64,000 bases of DNA from Epiperipatus broadwayi (GCA_028023455.1 JAQFVV010012447.1:744001-808000), one strand, 5' to 3'. Shown: positions 31,781 through 43,920, counted from the stretch's first letter. A program made the numbers and translations. Notes: generated by a model from the sequence alone, not told the origin.

Positions 31781-33461
31781 TCTTTTATAAAATACTCATT
31801 TATAAATACTTCTTAATTGAATTCGATTTAAAAAATGAACGTTAACTGCTTACTGCAAACCAGAGTCATAAATAGCTTTCTTTAAGACAATCATTAAGTC
31901 AAAAAAGAATAAATTGTTATAAGTCACTATAAGTTGAAAAAAAAAAAAAGGATTTTTAATTTTTAATTTCTCTTTAATAACTGAAACACACAGACTTATT
32001 ATATACCTATGTCTCTTTCAGAAATATGTCTTTGCAAGCAAACACCTTAAAATTCTATACTGGCTATTATTAGATTCTATTACTATTGCTTTTAAATGCA
32101 TATAAGTGAGTTATATTCCATTATATATTTAGAAGGTACACTTTAATATATTTGAAATAGAATACGATACCATCATGGTAAAATTTTTAAGAAGCTGTAC
32201 CTCTCTTATTCAGTGCCTGTTTGCAACATAAGGTGTGGGTCTATTTCTACTAGTCTATAAACGACCTTATATATATATTAACATATGTAAGTGATAATTT
32301 TACTTTTATACATTACAAATCTCTCTTTATTCCACTGTAATAATAAATTCTGCTCTTTTTAAATAATAGTGCGTTAACTTTAGAACAGTTTTCCCTTGAG
32401 AAGTAAGATTAATGATAGAACAGTCATTGTGAAATGAATATTATTTTAATTTTTTTTTTCATTTATCAGTTTAAAATGTTTTCTATAGAATTTTATTTTT
32501 GCAAGAAAACTGTATGATAGTGATTAATATTTTGTCTAGATAAGCTCTTACGTAGCGTTTTACTTTTCAGAAATCTCTATTGAAATTTTGCTCTTATGCA
32601 AGAAACTTGCAAATTTTCTTTATTTTTTTTTATATTTCAGCATATATTTTTTCTCATAAAAGATAGTTCTATATTTTGTTTCTCATGGAGCATTTAATTT
32701 TCGCGATTTGAAAAAACTTTGCAAAATTATATATATATATCACCTACGGTCAAGATTATTATTTTTTGTTTGTTTTTAGGAATTATGATTATATTTATAA
32801 TTATTAATTTTATATTAAAATGAATTTATTTTGTGTCAGAATCAATATATATATATATACGTATATATTTTAAAATAACAACTGAAATAAGGTGCCATCT
32901 ATTGAGCAAAAAAATATCAATTTGTTCAATAGTTGAGGAAATGCAATTAATTTCACAGCAGGTGAAGTTGTAGATCACTCAATAACAAAGAAAAAGGTCA
33001 AACAGGAAGTCGCTAGATTTAGCTTGGAAGAGGATATATAACGGCTAGAAGGCAAAGTTTGAAAGAATCCAATAACGAAAAAAATAGAAAAAGTTTAAAG
33101 AACATGAATAAATACAAAAAGTATTCTTATAAAATGTAATCCTAGACGGCAAATAATCTTCCAAAGTTTTGCTTTCGTACATCACTTAGTAAAAATAAAG
33201 CAACTGAAACTGCAAGAATAAATGAAAATGTGAATGCATTCATATATTGTCTGTGTAATTCTAGCTTTCCTTTTAATTTACCATGTATACATAATTGTCA
33301 CTGTAAACATTGTACTTGTTTAATAAATATTTTGGAAAAAAAAGCGCGAAATTCTCTACTTAAATAAATATTAAACTTATAGGATTTTTTTTTTTCGGTA
33401 ACTGATCTGTAATTAACTCAACTAATCATATGTAAAAAAGGCATACGACTTTATTGCTCGG
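31781..33461. other. AT-rich DNA, nothing recognised
   Basis: Several short (AT)n runs and T runs. No gene, RNA or family repeat identified. Confidence 0.5.
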
Positions 33462-33560
33462 GAGTTCATAAGAAATTTGAGTGTCAGAATCGATCCTGGA
33501 TCCTCTCGATCCAAAGTTGGACCCTCTATCAACTGTGCCAAACCGCGCAGGGTACTAACT
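33462..33560 (-). mobile_element. tRNA-derived SINE, family S2
   Basis: On the minus strand the head reads TTTGGCACAGTTGATAGAGG, close to the tRNA A-box/D-arm. It is followed by CAGGATCGATTCTGAC at the B-box position and then CTCAAATTTCTTATGAAC and CCCGAGCA. The same order occurs at 39238-39345. Confidence 0.65.
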
Positions 33561-34179
33561 ACATAACAAAATAGGTGCAGCTTTCTACTCTAGTGCCATC
33601 TATAGCTAGCTAGAGTAACCAAAATCTAACAAATAATAGTGCATATAAACTTCCATCTCCAGATCAGCTTTGGAATCCAAAGCTAGGGATAATGCAATTA
33701 TGCATCCAGCTGCCATTTTTAATTCAATTTAGCTAGGCAATCTAAAGTTTGAAATTCAGAATAATTTAAAGTTTTGAACTCAAACCAATCTGCCTATAGT
33801 TATATAAATCTGAATCTAGATGGGCAATCTCTCTCTTTCCTCTCTGATAGAAATATTAATAACAACAGATCATTCAATTCTTTAGTTTACACAATACAGT
33901 ATATGATAAAAATAAGAGCTACTCTCCATAATAATGAATAGTTACTAACTTGAATTCAAAATCTTAAGGTAATTTAAAATTTCAAGATTTTGGCTTGTAT
34001 AATAAGATGAAATTACAGACATTGTTACTGAATGCATAACAGCATTATTTTCAGTTTTACAGAAACTATTCTGATGTTGAGAGTTTAAATGCATTGCCTA
34101 TAGATGGCATTTCAGAAGACAGTACCTCTTGTTTCATCGTACACTGTGTAAGCTAAATAATTAAATGATTTATTATTAT

Positions 34180-34340
34180 CAATTAACTACCAAATATTGT
34201 TCAATAGATAGATATGTAACTATTTTCAGCTAAAGAGTAAAATAATAATAAAAAATACTTAATTCACCATCAATCTACTATTTAATTAATATATCTTCCC
34301 TACTTCACAGTTTCTCTATGAGAGACTGTTGGAAAGATTT
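34180..34340 (+). repeat. Diverged dispersed repeat, family H
   Basis: Second copy of the 18400-18580 repeat (AGATATGTAACTATTTTCAG; TTCACAGTTTCTCTATGAGA). Only block-wise similarity remains. Confidence 0.4.
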
Positions 34341-35654
34341 TGCTTATCAGCAAGCTATTTAAATGCATTTTTACTTATTGTATTTAAACTTATGAAGAAA
34401 TGTATTGTCTGTTACAAAGATATCATGTGACATTAGACATTAAGAACATGCAGAATAAATAATGTGGTCAAAATTTACCACAATTAGCAAGCATGATATT
34501 ATGCAGTTTCACATTAGTTTATTTCTTTTTAAATCCTTATATAGAAACTTTATTAAATAGTTTTATTTAAAATGTGTCTTGAAGAAGTAGTATTTTTTTA
34601 TGACTGTGTCAGAGTTTCTACTTTCTTTTCACATTATGTTCTCTCATACCAGACAAATTATTAAGACCATGAATTAGTTGGGATTTTGTGCATAAATAAT
34701 AAATTAGCATGTTTTTTTTGTTGCTCATTTTCAGTTCGATTACCATCTTAAAATTATTGTTGGATCTGGTACAAAATTTGTTTTTCAAAGTAGTATCTAA
34801 TCATTTGAATTACGGTATTTTGTGTTTTTGTAAAACTGATTTAACTTGCCATTTAAGGAAAAGTCACTTTCTTTTAAATAATTTACTTAAATATAAGAAT
34901 AAGCCACGTTAGGCAACAGATAGCATAGAAATATTAAAAGCAACTTTCTAGCCTTAACTGTAATACTAATTTAAAAATTATCTCAGACTAAATTCAATTG
35001 AAGTAAATTGGAATAATGTTAAAGACGTAACTATTTCAACAAGTTTTTATCCTGAGTGGATCAAAATATACAATTATTTTCTACTGTGACTAGTTTATTC
35101 CCTAACACTAAATTGACAAAAGCTGATTTTAAAGGGAAAATAAACAAATTCTTATTTTATGCATGCATGTTCAAATATTCTCAAACACTGTTAAATATTT
35201 TCATTGTACTCTCAATAAATTTATTGCATTGGGTTATTTCTGTTTGAATTGGAGATAGTATTAATACCAATTTGAAAAGTACTAACACATTATCTTTTTT
35301 TTTTTGTTATTCCCCTTTAATTTTGTCAGTTTTAATATTATCTTGTCATTTTTATCTCTCATTTCAAAAACTCAAAGAAGATTCCTCCCTTATTTATCTT
35401 TTTGTTTCTCTCCTTTTCCAAATAATTCATTAGAATCATCTTTTAAATATTTTGCTCTTCCATAAATAAATGTTTTACACTTATACTTTGTATATTAAGA
35501 GTAATGTGAGATGTTTTATTGGTATTGACCAGTGTGGCTAAAAAATAAATGAAATAAACCTATGGCTAATATAAAAGTTAAGTGACTAAAATATATAGTT
35601 GTTAACCTTGTATCATACACACAGATATCAACAATTACCCTCACTCTCACTGTA
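34341..35654. other. AT-rich DNA, nothing recognised
   Basis: Short frames at 34709-34912 and 35056-35247 show no family features. No RNA or repeat identified. Confidence 0.5.
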
Positions 35655-36135
35655 GAATTTATTTTACTCAACTTTTAGAAAAGATAACTGCATCATTTTT
35701 CAACATAATCTTCAATATCTGTCAATAAGCTTTCATATTTCTTCCTGAAGAAATGTTTTACTCTCAACTGCAAGCCATAAATGCACCATTGTCTTCAGTT
35801 ATTCATCAGATGTAAATTTTTATTTTCATAGGGATTCTTTTGGATGGCCAAACTGGTGATAGCCCTTGAAGAACAAATCAGGATTGTATGAAGGAGGCAC
35901 TAACTCTTCAAGCATAATTTTTGGATGTCTAAATAGCATGGTCAAAGATATATACAAATCCATTGCCAAGCAACAACATAATGTCTTTGAATAGCAGACT
36001 TCTGCATTTTGCCTAGATTTTAGGCTTCGGTTTTTAGAGCGCATCTCATAGTAATGAGCACAGTTGATCACTGGACTTTTTTGTGATAATGTTTCAATAT
36101 GAACTTCCTAGAGTATGGATAAATTTTGACTCACC
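35655..36135 (-). pseudogene. mariner transposase, C-terminal half
   Basis: The frame 36071-35826 reads INCAHYYEMRSKN, then a KSRQNAEVCYS block and YNPDLFFKGYHQFGHPKESL. These align with the mariner blocks INS-YY-ELL, the region before the catalytic HDNARPH, and PYSPDLAPSDYHLF-PLKE. Downstream, DEQLKTMVHLWLA, KTFLQEEI and KLIDRYRRLC match the mariner C-terminus. The HDNARPH motif has decayed to LAMDLYISL, so one catalytic Asp context is lost. Only the second half of the gene is present; terminal inverted repeats were not identified. It is a fossil of the Tc1/mariner superfamily. Confidence 0.85.
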
Positions 36136-36199
36136 CTTGTAAATCAATTAAAAGTAACTGCAAGGTGCATAATTACATTAATTTTAACTCTGAATCCTA

Positions 36200-36250
36200 A
36201 GTTCTCATTGATAAAGGCAAATGCCAGGTGCTGGTCTGGATGTGTGTATA
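36200..36250 (+). ncRNA. Decayed family B hammerhead
   Basis: TTGATAA replaces CTGACGA. AGGCAAATGCCA keeps the GGC/GCC stem II, and GTGCTGGTCTGGATG matches the stem III and stem I region of family B. Core positions are lost, so it is an inactive relic. Confidence 0.4.
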
Positions 36251-36799
36251 CAAGTTTACAGTAGATAGCTTCGGGAAACAGTGAAAAAAAACTTGAATAT
36301 ACTATCTGCCTATTATATTTTATACATATGTGTGTTATCCCGTTTACTGTATATTGTTATGCATGTTTTAATTGATTTAAGTTTGTAGAATTTATAAAAC
36401 ACAATAAAGTTGCATCATAATTATTCATTTTGATAAGCTTTGCCAATTAGAATAAGCTTCACTTTTTTAAGGCATTTAGATCAATGCTTTAAAAACTAAA
36501 CAAAAGTGTTATCTAACTCAGTTATTGCAAGTTATATTCTAAAATGAACTATGTTTTGTTCTGTAAGTTGTATCAGATTATACAACCAGGGGCACTCATT
36601 CTATAAACATATTGAAAGTTCATTTGAGATCTCTCAGAGCAATTACTTTTACTCAATGCTTCTTAGTTTCTAATTATCATTCATGGAGTAATTTTGTTTG
36701 ATTTCTTTTTCCTACAGGTATAAAAAAACAATAACAGCTATGATGGCTTTTTAGTATTAATTATATGTTAAGATATTCCCATCATATAAAGCTGAATAT

Positions 36800-37065
36800 C
36801 TTTAGAAAAATAGCTTTGTTGGGTAGAGTATTATCTTAAAATTCAATATTCTTAAATCTAAAGATCTAGGATTGATTCCTTTTCAGGTACTGTCACTGGT
36901 CAGGTCAGCAATACCTGAAGAAGAGGATATAATGATGCCACTTGAAACATTGCATTATCTACTAATCTGTGTGCTATTACTAATAGTTGAATGTATTTGA
37001 AAAGTTTAAAATTGGTCTAAAGATATTCAATATTTAATATTAGATGATGGAAATAGTTCAACATG
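36800..37065 (+). mobile_element. tRNA-derived SINE family C, single copy
   Basis: The head GTTGGGTAGAGTATTATCTT and a B-box-like GGATTGATTCC are followed by the family body TGTCACTGGTCAG, CTGAAGAAG, GAAACATTG and ACTAATCTGTGTGCTATTAC. The end is TTTAATATTAGATGATGGAA, as in the 19650-20165 dimer. Confidence 0.7.
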
Positions 37066-38277
37066 TAATTAATAATTGAAGACCATGTTAAAATTTGTAA
37101 TCAACTGGTGAAAATTTTTCTTATTTTTTTGAAAAGAAAATATGTTGAGGCAAATGAAATTTTACTGTATTATATTAAAGATTCATTAGTTTTTATATTG
37201 TCAACAATTTATCCTACACTTGAATGATAGGGTTTTGCATTTTAGCAATGTTTATCTTATTTTACTTCTGCATCATTGCAACCATTCACTGTCAGAGAAA
37301 CCCAGAGTACCCTTTCCCACTATATGCAATGCTGACTCATTGATGAGCTAGAAAAATGCCTGAAATATTTGCTCATGCTGATATCCTAATTTCTTTCATT
37401 AGACCACTCTAACACCTTGTGGAAGAATGAATGATCATTGCTTCACAGAGTTATTAATTAATAGTTTATAGAATACTTGATAGATTAATTTTAATTTACT
37501 ACACTAACTTTAGCTTATCTGGATGCTAGAGTTTAGGTGTACTTTTAATTTTTATGTATAAGGGACAAAAAGTGATATGCATTTGTAAAATATATATAAA
37601 TAAATTAATTTCTTCCATTGCGTAAGCTTGTGGCTAAGACCTGTAGAGGTCCCTACTTTCGCATTTTTAACCACACAAGCTTTAGGTTTATTGCCTTAGT
37701 AAATATTACTTAAATGCTTGCCCTAAATTCTATAGTTTTATTTATATATAAATAAATTGAATACTTGGAATTATTCTTGACTAATCATAAGGGTACAATG
37801 TTAAAATTGAATTATATTTGTGATTATGGGAATAAGAAAAATACCATTGGTCAAGGCTGTTGCTGGATGTATAAACATTAGAAGATTTACAATTATTTTA
37901 TATAATTCCTACTTCATATCTGTACCACCAGATACCAAATTATTGTTGCAATTATTTTATGCACATTACAATTATTTTAGTAACTACTCCATAGCATATC
38001 AAGATTTATTAGATGATTTAAAATGTTGAAATCTATCAAATCATTTTTTTTAACATTGTAAAAAAAAAAATCAAATAAGGCAATCTACAAATAAAAAAAA
38101 ATACTACTGGCAAAACATCGTATCTTTCTCCATTTGCATTCAACATATGCTTTCAGGACTTGAAATCACTACTTTATAACAGAGCCAACTACTGTAAGCT
38201 TAAATAATCTATAGATATTATTAATATGCAATATCATCTAATATAATGATGCCTACTAAAACTAAATGCTTTGCTAT
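37066..38277. other. AT-rich DNA, nothing recognised
   Basis: The frame at 37820-38029 has no recognisable domain. A short inverted pair near 37623-37682 (AAGCTTGTG and inverse) is seen. Confidence 0.5.
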
Positions 38278-38282
38278 ACTAA

Positions 38283-38335
38283 CCATATCTCTAGCTTAAT
38301 TTCTGGTTTATGATCTTCATCAATGAAAAGCATAT
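38283..38335 (-). ncRNA. Decayed family B hammerhead
   Basis: On the minus strand TTGATGA (38323-38317) precedes AGATCATAAACCA and GAAATTAAGCTAGAGATATG. The order matches family B, with the first core base changed and stem II broken. Confidence 0.4.
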
Positions 38336-39237
38336 ATCTGAATTTATAGATCCATTAGCCTTACTGGTGGAAGGCATGGTTTACTAAACATTATCTTATA
38401 ATATGTATAGCTATGATTATGAAGGCAAGATCCTTTGAAAGCGCTCAGCTGTTTTAATATTTTTAGTTAGCTATTTGTATTTGTATTAACAGCTTTTGGG
38501 AGCAGTTGCGCCGCACATGCACTTGTGCTTGAATATGTATAGTTTGTTGAAGCAGCATTAGACTAAAATAAACAGAAGTTATTAAAAAGCATTGTGTTAG
38601 CTGGGTTAATTTTTTGTTTTTATAACATCACTTATTTGAATTCAGCACTATTTTGGAAACCATAGTCAGAAAGTTATCAGCAGGGTCTAATGTTAATTGA
38701 AAATATGTTTATATCAAAATGCTAAAGATATTATGAATCTTATTGTGTTAGAGTACTACTAAATACTCATACAATTATATGAATTATTAATATACCTTTG
38801 TTTTAAATAAAAAATTAAAGTATAATATATTGAATCTCAAAAATAAATAGTGCAAAATTATCATCCTTTAATATTCATAGTTATAAATAAAAATATTATT
38901 AAAATCCAATTCTGTTGCTCAAGTTTGAACTCAGATTCCTTTATTAATAATTCGTGTTTGCTTGACCTTTATGTATCCAATGAAAGAATATCACTTCCTG
39001 TAAAATCTTTCAGTTGTTATACCACAAAATTTGTGCACCATGTCTATGGCATAGATATATAAATTAGATAATAGACTGTTAGAATGTTTTCTTACAAGAT
39101 TATTTCTATGTAGAGAAATAATAAAAAATATTTACTTTTATAATACATAAATGCCTTATTGGGAAAGCTTATGTATGCTTTTGCATTTAAAAAAGTAATA
39201 AAATAATCTTATAATTACTTGCTCAAGAGATCCTATG
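38336..39237. other. Unassigned DNA
   Basis: The patch at 38430-38600 is slightly GC-richer and ends in AATAAA-like and GCATTGTGTTAGCTGGGTTA sequence. It could be an LTR fragment, but no partner was found. The frame at 38850-39062 is unassigned. Confidence 0.4.
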
Positions 39238-39345
39238 ACAATTTGAGAATTTTACTAACAGCATGAGCTCTTGACTTACTGAAAATCAATCCCAGTTCTG
39301 AGTCTTTTACTCCACCACTGTCCTAAACTGCACAAGGCTATAAAT
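39238..39345 (-). mobile_element. tRNA-derived SINE, family S2
   Basis: On the minus strand CTTGTGCAGTTTAGGACAG, GGTGGAG, GGGATTGATTTTCAG and CTCAAATTGTCATAGGATC parallel the 33462-33560 copy block by block. Confidence 0.6.
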
Positions 39346-39465
39346 AAAGTTTATCCTAAGTAAATTTGCTAGTATATTTATATAGCTTTAGTAGTAATAT
39401 CTTATTGCTAATAGAACTGGATTTTTTATTGTTAAAAAGGTTTGCTGTTTAGGTATACTTTTTAA

Positions 39466-39540
39466 AAACCAAACTGATGAAGTCTATAAGTCAGAAACTG
39501 GTTTGGTGATATTATTAACATGTAGATTTTAATAAGCATT
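39466..39540 (+). ncRNA. Hammerhead-like sequence, family B
   Basis: CTGATGA (39474-39480) and GAAAC-TG-GT-T are both intact. Stem II (GTC/GTC around TATAA) has a central T/T mismatch, and stem I (ACCA/TGGT) needs a two-base bulge. The right flank TTTGGTGATATTATTAACA matches family B. The core is complete but the helices are poor, so activity is doubtful. Confidence 0.45.
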
Positions 39541-40005
39541 AGTACCTAGTATTTATTGGTAACTCAAATTTATAAGAGATTATAGCATTGAAGTAGAATA
39601 ATTAGAGTTGTTCCCGATATATTTTTATACCATATTTTTTTATATTTTACTATACCCATTTTATACATGTGTATACATTATTTTAAATCCTAGCATCTTT
39701 TTTGCTTATTAAATTATAATTATTATTATTCATACATAATGACTAAAATTATATGGTATATAATTATTTTAAGCAAATAAATAGTAACATGTAAGAAGAA
39801 CTTTGATTATTTAAATAATAATTATTATCCACCAAATTGTATGGATGGAAAACAGATGGCATGTATATTGTCTATTTATTACAGAATTATACATTGATTT
39901 ATATGTAATATAGGGTATATGAGCACAGACTTTCACACCACCCACCTCTCTCCACTCTATCTAATAACACTGATACACCTAAACACATATATGCTGAAAA
40001 GATAA

Positions 40006-40064
40006 ATAATCACCAATATACGTATTTCATGCTAAACCAGCAATCATCAGTTGGTCCAGACTAT
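40006..40064 (-). ncRNA. Hammerhead ribozyme, array unit 1
   Basis: The minus-strand core is CTGATGA (40050-40044). Stem II is TGCT/AGCA with a GGTTT loop. GAAA is followed by AT-ACGT-AT and cleavage after A. Inner stem I is CCAA/TTGG. The outer helix ATAGTC/GATTAT is fully paired with one G-T wobble, across a TGGA bulge. This is the best-formed ribozyme of the array. Confidence 0.85.
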
Positions 40065-40370
40065 CATCTTTACACACATATATAGTATAAGTGCTCAGAT
40101 ATATATTAAGATAGACTATCCTCATATTTTAATGGACAGGCTTCAATCCACTCCACACTCCAACTCTTCAACCGTCCATCCAATTGAAAATCTGATGATG
40201 GAATGCTCAAAGGCCACCCTGAGGCTGAGATTATTGTCACACCCATGCTGACCTAAGGTCAATCTGAACCCCACATGTACAGGACATAATCCATTTAATA
40301 CATATGCAAGGATGGGCAGACATCTCTATAATGTAATAACTGAAACACAGGCTTGTTATATACCTGTGGC

Positions 40371-40371
<1 letters not shown>

Positions 40372-40398
<27 letters not shown>
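40372..40398. repeat. (AT)n microsatellite at array junction
   Basis: About 13 AT repeats followed by an A10 run mark the junction between units 1 and 2. Confidence 0.9.
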
Positions 40399-40403
<5 letters not shown>

Positions 40404-40520
40404 AAAAATATATAAATATAGAATATAGGGTATATGAGCACAGACTTTCACACCACCCACCTCTCTCCACTCTATCTAATAACACTGATACACCTAAACA
40501 CATATATGCTGAAAAGATAA

Positions 40521-40578
40521 ATATTACCAATATACGTATTTCATGCTAAACCAGCAATCATCAGTTGGTCCAGACTAT
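40521..40578 (-). ncRNA. Hammerhead ribozyme, array unit 2
   Basis: The core and stems II and III are identical to unit 1 (CTGATGA at 40564-40558). A one-base deletion in the 3' strand of stem I (TTGGTAATATT) weakens the outer helix, leaving CCAA/TTGG. Confidence 0.75.
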
Positions 40579-40883
40579 CATCTTTACACACATATATAGT
40601 ATAAGTGCTCAGATATATATTAAGATAGACTATCCTCATATTTTAATGGACAGGCTTCAATCCACTCCACACTCCAACTCTTCAACCATCCATCCAATTG
40701 AAAATCTGATGATGGAATGCTCAAAGGCCACCCTGAGGCCGAGATTATTGTCACACCCATGTTGACCTAAGGTCAATCTGAACCCCACATGTACAGGACA
40801 TAATCCATTTAATACATATGCAAGGATGGGCAGACATCTCTATAATGTAATAACTGAAACACAGGCTTGTTATATACCTGTGG

Positions 40884-40885
<2 letters not shown>

Positions 40886-40943
<58 letters not shown>
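40886..40943. repeat. (AT)n microsatellite at array junction
   Basis: Nearly 30 pure AT repeats between units 2 and 3, longer than at the first junction. This accounts for much of the 514 versus 524-bp spacing difference. Confidence 0.9.
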
Positions 40944-40946
<3 letters not shown>

Positions 40947-41044
40947 ATATAGGGTATATGAGCACAGACTTTCACACCACCCACCTCTCTCCACTCTATC
41001 TAATAACACTGATACACCTAAACACATATATGCTGAAAAGATAA

Positions 41045-41102
41045 ATATTACCAATATACGTATTTCATGCTAAACCAGCAATCATCAGTTGGTCCAGACT
41101 AT
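41045..41102 (-). ncRNA. Hammerhead ribozyme, array unit 3
   Basis: Identical to unit 2, including the stem I deletion (CTGATGA at 41088-41082). Units 2 and 3 are therefore the most recent duplicates. Confidence 0.75.
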
Positions 41103-41378
41103 CATCTTTACACACATATATAGTATAAGTGCTCAGATATATATTAAGATAGACTATCCTCATATTTTAATGGACAGGCTTCAATCCACTCCACACTCCA
41201 ACTCTTCAACCATCCATCCAATTGAAAATCTGATGATGGAATGCTCAAAGGCCACCCTGAGGCCGAGATTATTGTCACACCCATGTTGACCTAAGGTCAA
41301 TCTGAACCCCACATGTACAGGAAATAATCCATTTAATACATATGCAAGGATGGGCAGACATCTCTATAATGTAATAAT

Positions 41379-42276
41379 TTCCTCTTGCAATTTTTTTTCC
41401 TAAAATGTTTTTCTTCATGTTATATTTTTGTATCATCTGAATAAAAAAATACTCATATAATTTTGAATTTAATTTCAGTTCAGATTATGTAATATATCAA
41501 TTATGAAAATATTCAATTTCTGGAAAACTGATAAAGTAATCGAAAGTACATTTGCATACACATTGTCCAAGATGTTGAATGCAAGGTCCTGAAAGTCGAC
41601 TGCATAATTTCTATTTTTGTAAAATTTGCATCTAATTTATTTGAATATAATTCTAAAAGAGTAATTTTTTTTTTTTTGCTTGAATTTTTTTTAAAATTCA
41701 GGATCAGCTTTAGAAAAGAATTATTTATAGACAATTTAAAATTGTAATTTAATAAATATTTTATAAAGTGACATTGGCAAATTATAATACTAGAAGGAGC
41801 TGAGGTAATTTAACCTTTTGTCTGATGAATTTTTTTATTGGCCAGATTGAGTAAAAATTTGAGTGATTTGATTCACTTCCTTTCTGAAATATATTAATGT
41901 ACAATAATCAGAATTGTTTTAATTTATTTTCTAAAAATTGAATTATTTTACATTCAAATTGGTTAAATGTAATGAAAAATTTTAAATAATGTTAATAACT
42001 GAAAAAAAGCATATGAAAATAGTCTACAGTAAAACAAAGGAATTATATTTCAACCAATCACCATGTGAAAATGCTGATGATTTCTTGGGTTTTAAAAATT
42101 ATGATAGCTGATTATTCACTTCTGTTGTCTTTACTTTGTCTAAAATTAAATATCTTAAATCTAAATCTAGTCACATTTTTAGTCAATATAGTGTAAAAAG
42201 TAATCATAAAATCCATAAATATTAATGAAAAATAGTTGCATTTTAGCAATTACCAAATGTCATTGATATGTAAATA
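41379..42276. other. AT-rich DNA, nothing recognised
   Basis: No gene, RNA or family repeat. Several A/T runs. Confidence 0.5.
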
Positions 42277-42662
42277 GTGATTAATGTTATTCACCTGTCT
42301 TGAATAGTGGTCAAGCGCTATTCAGTTGCCCTTAATTATCTTTCTTGTAAAATTTACAAATTTTCAAATCAAAGTTTATATTTAAATAAATTAATGTAAA
42401 AATGTAATTGGTAATGTAAAAAAGTGTGAGAAATATATTTATTTATGTTCAAAATCTATTACGAAAGCAATAGTGGTCAATGTTATTCACTTGTCTTGAA
42501 TAGCAGTCCAGTGCTATTCACTTTTCATTCATTATTCTTCTATAAAAATTAAAAATTTTCAAATAAAATATATTATTTATGTAAATTAATATAAAAACTT
42601 AATTATGAATATAAAAAATTATGAGAAATATATTTATTTACATTTAAAATCTAATACGAAAG
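42277..42662. repeat. Tandem duplication, about 190-bp units
   Basis: Two diverged head-to-tail copies share AATGTTATTCAC(C/T)TGTCTTGAATAG, GTGCTATTCA-like, GAGAAATATATTTATTTA and AAAATCTA(T)TACGAAAG. No coding potential. Confidence 0.8.
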
Positions 42663-43119
42663 GATAAAACATTTTGTTTTGATTTCTGATTTTGACAGTT
42701 AAAAATGCCTGGAGAACAATAGCCAAAGTTGACAATCAGTGCTTTGTAGCACTTATAAGGGAAAAGAGGTAGGACTATATACAATAGACTGCAATCAGAA
42801 ATTGATTTTTGGGGGAAAATACTGCCAATAGCAGATTTTTTTTTTGGAATTAAAATTTAAATACCAATAAGGCTACAAATTTACAATAAAATAAATCTAA
42901 AATAGAAAAATGCAACCAAAATGGTCAATAGATGGTGCAAAATTTTTTGGGTTTCCAGTTTGAAGTTCTGAAAAAAACATAGTCACCCTCTGATACATTT
43001 TCACCAAAAAAGTCATCCTCAATGTCTAAAAAGTTTGGCCACTTCTGGTATACATTATATATCATTACTACTTATTTGTATTGTTATTACAAATTTTATA
43101 TATATATAATTATTAAATA
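42663..43119. other. Unassigned DNA
   Basis: Contains GGAATTAAAATTTAAATACC and a CTGGTATACATTATATATC string. No gene or shared repeat recognised. Confidence 0.45.
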
Positions 43120-43920
43120 ATAGCATTTAGGTATATATGCAATTTAGATGAAGAAAACCACCTTTCCACACATTCACCATGAATTGACAGCACTCCACCA
43201 AAATACATGTTTTAAAAGAAGGGGTAGCCATCCATTCTTACTATATACTATTAAATAAACCAATATTCATTGAAAGTGTTGAAAATAGAGCATAATCTAA
43301 TTTAAACTCAGATTTTTAAATCAGCTTATTAATAGTAAAGATTTAAATTATATATCCCAGGTAGAGAAAGCATCTTATTTTTAATAATCTGCATTAATTT
43401 ATATCAATACAATTAATAGCATTTAGATATATAAGTAATTTATATGGATAAAAATTACCCTTCCTCACATGCTTTGTCAGTCAATGTTAGTTGTTTTAAT
43501 AGAAGGATTTAAGAGTGGATGGCAACCCATTCTTTTAAACCATTTATTGATGTGGAGTGCTCCCCATTCATAGTGCATGTGTGGAAGATCAATTTTATTC
43601 CATTTAAATTACATATGTATCTAAACACCATGTTATGTAATAATTGCATTTATCTAAACAAATGTTTGATTATGTCAGATCATTGTGTGATGTCATTTTT
43701 GCCTGGAATATATAACTTACATCTTTATTAATAATAAGTTGATTTAAAAGTCTGGCTTTTAAATTGGATCATGCACTTTTTCTAGGATTGTCAATGAATT
43801 ATGGTTTATGGCTTTAACTGTTCTTTTAAAACACTTTATGACATGGAGTGCTGTGTGTTCATAATACATATGTGGAAGAGTAGTTTTTTCCATCTAAATT
43901 ACATACACATATATATATGA
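43120..43920. repeat. Family G repeats, inverted and direct
   Basis: Four units of about 100 bp: minus-oriented at about 43139-43255 and 43420-43520, plus-oriented at 43510-43620 and 43800-43910. Shared blocks are CCCATTCTTTTAAA, CATTTATTGATGTGGAGTGC, GCATGTGTGGAAGA and TTTAAATTACATA. The middle two form a palindrome around 43510. Related units lie at 20870-21450. Confidence 0.6.

Larger units (their letters stand above)
39905..41378 (-). mobile_element. Three-unit tandem hammerhead (retrozyme-like) array
   Basis: Almost identical units of about 515 and 524 bp repeat head to tail from TAGGGTATATGAGCACAGAC: starts at 39911, 40426 and 40950. The third unit breaks off near 41378 before its AT tract. 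Each unit has a minus-strand hammerhead, a conserved 3' region down to GAAAGTCTGTGCTCATATAC (the B-box position of family F, here without a good B box), and an (AT)n tract at the unit junction. Copies differ at only a few bases apart from AT length. A transcript of the minus strand could self-cleave into unit-length RNAs. No coding capacity. Confidence 0.85.

Noticed and set aside
38430-38610. Solo LTR
   Set aside because: It has an AATAAA-like signal and a GC-richer patch, but no TG...CA boundaries or target duplication could be placed.
40190-40210. Second CTGATGA in each 40-kb array unit (plus strand)
   Set aside because: No stem II hairpin or GAAA follows, and the ribozyme of the unit is on the other strand.
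40051-40251. Conserved 66-residue frame repeated three times in the array
   Set aside because: Conservation follows from the recent triplication. The frame overlaps the ribozyme antisense and shows no codon-level constraint.
40826-41044. Tyr-Ile repeat proteins from frames at 40826-41044, 40751-40984 and 54317-54514
   Set aside because: They are translations of (AT)n microsatellites.
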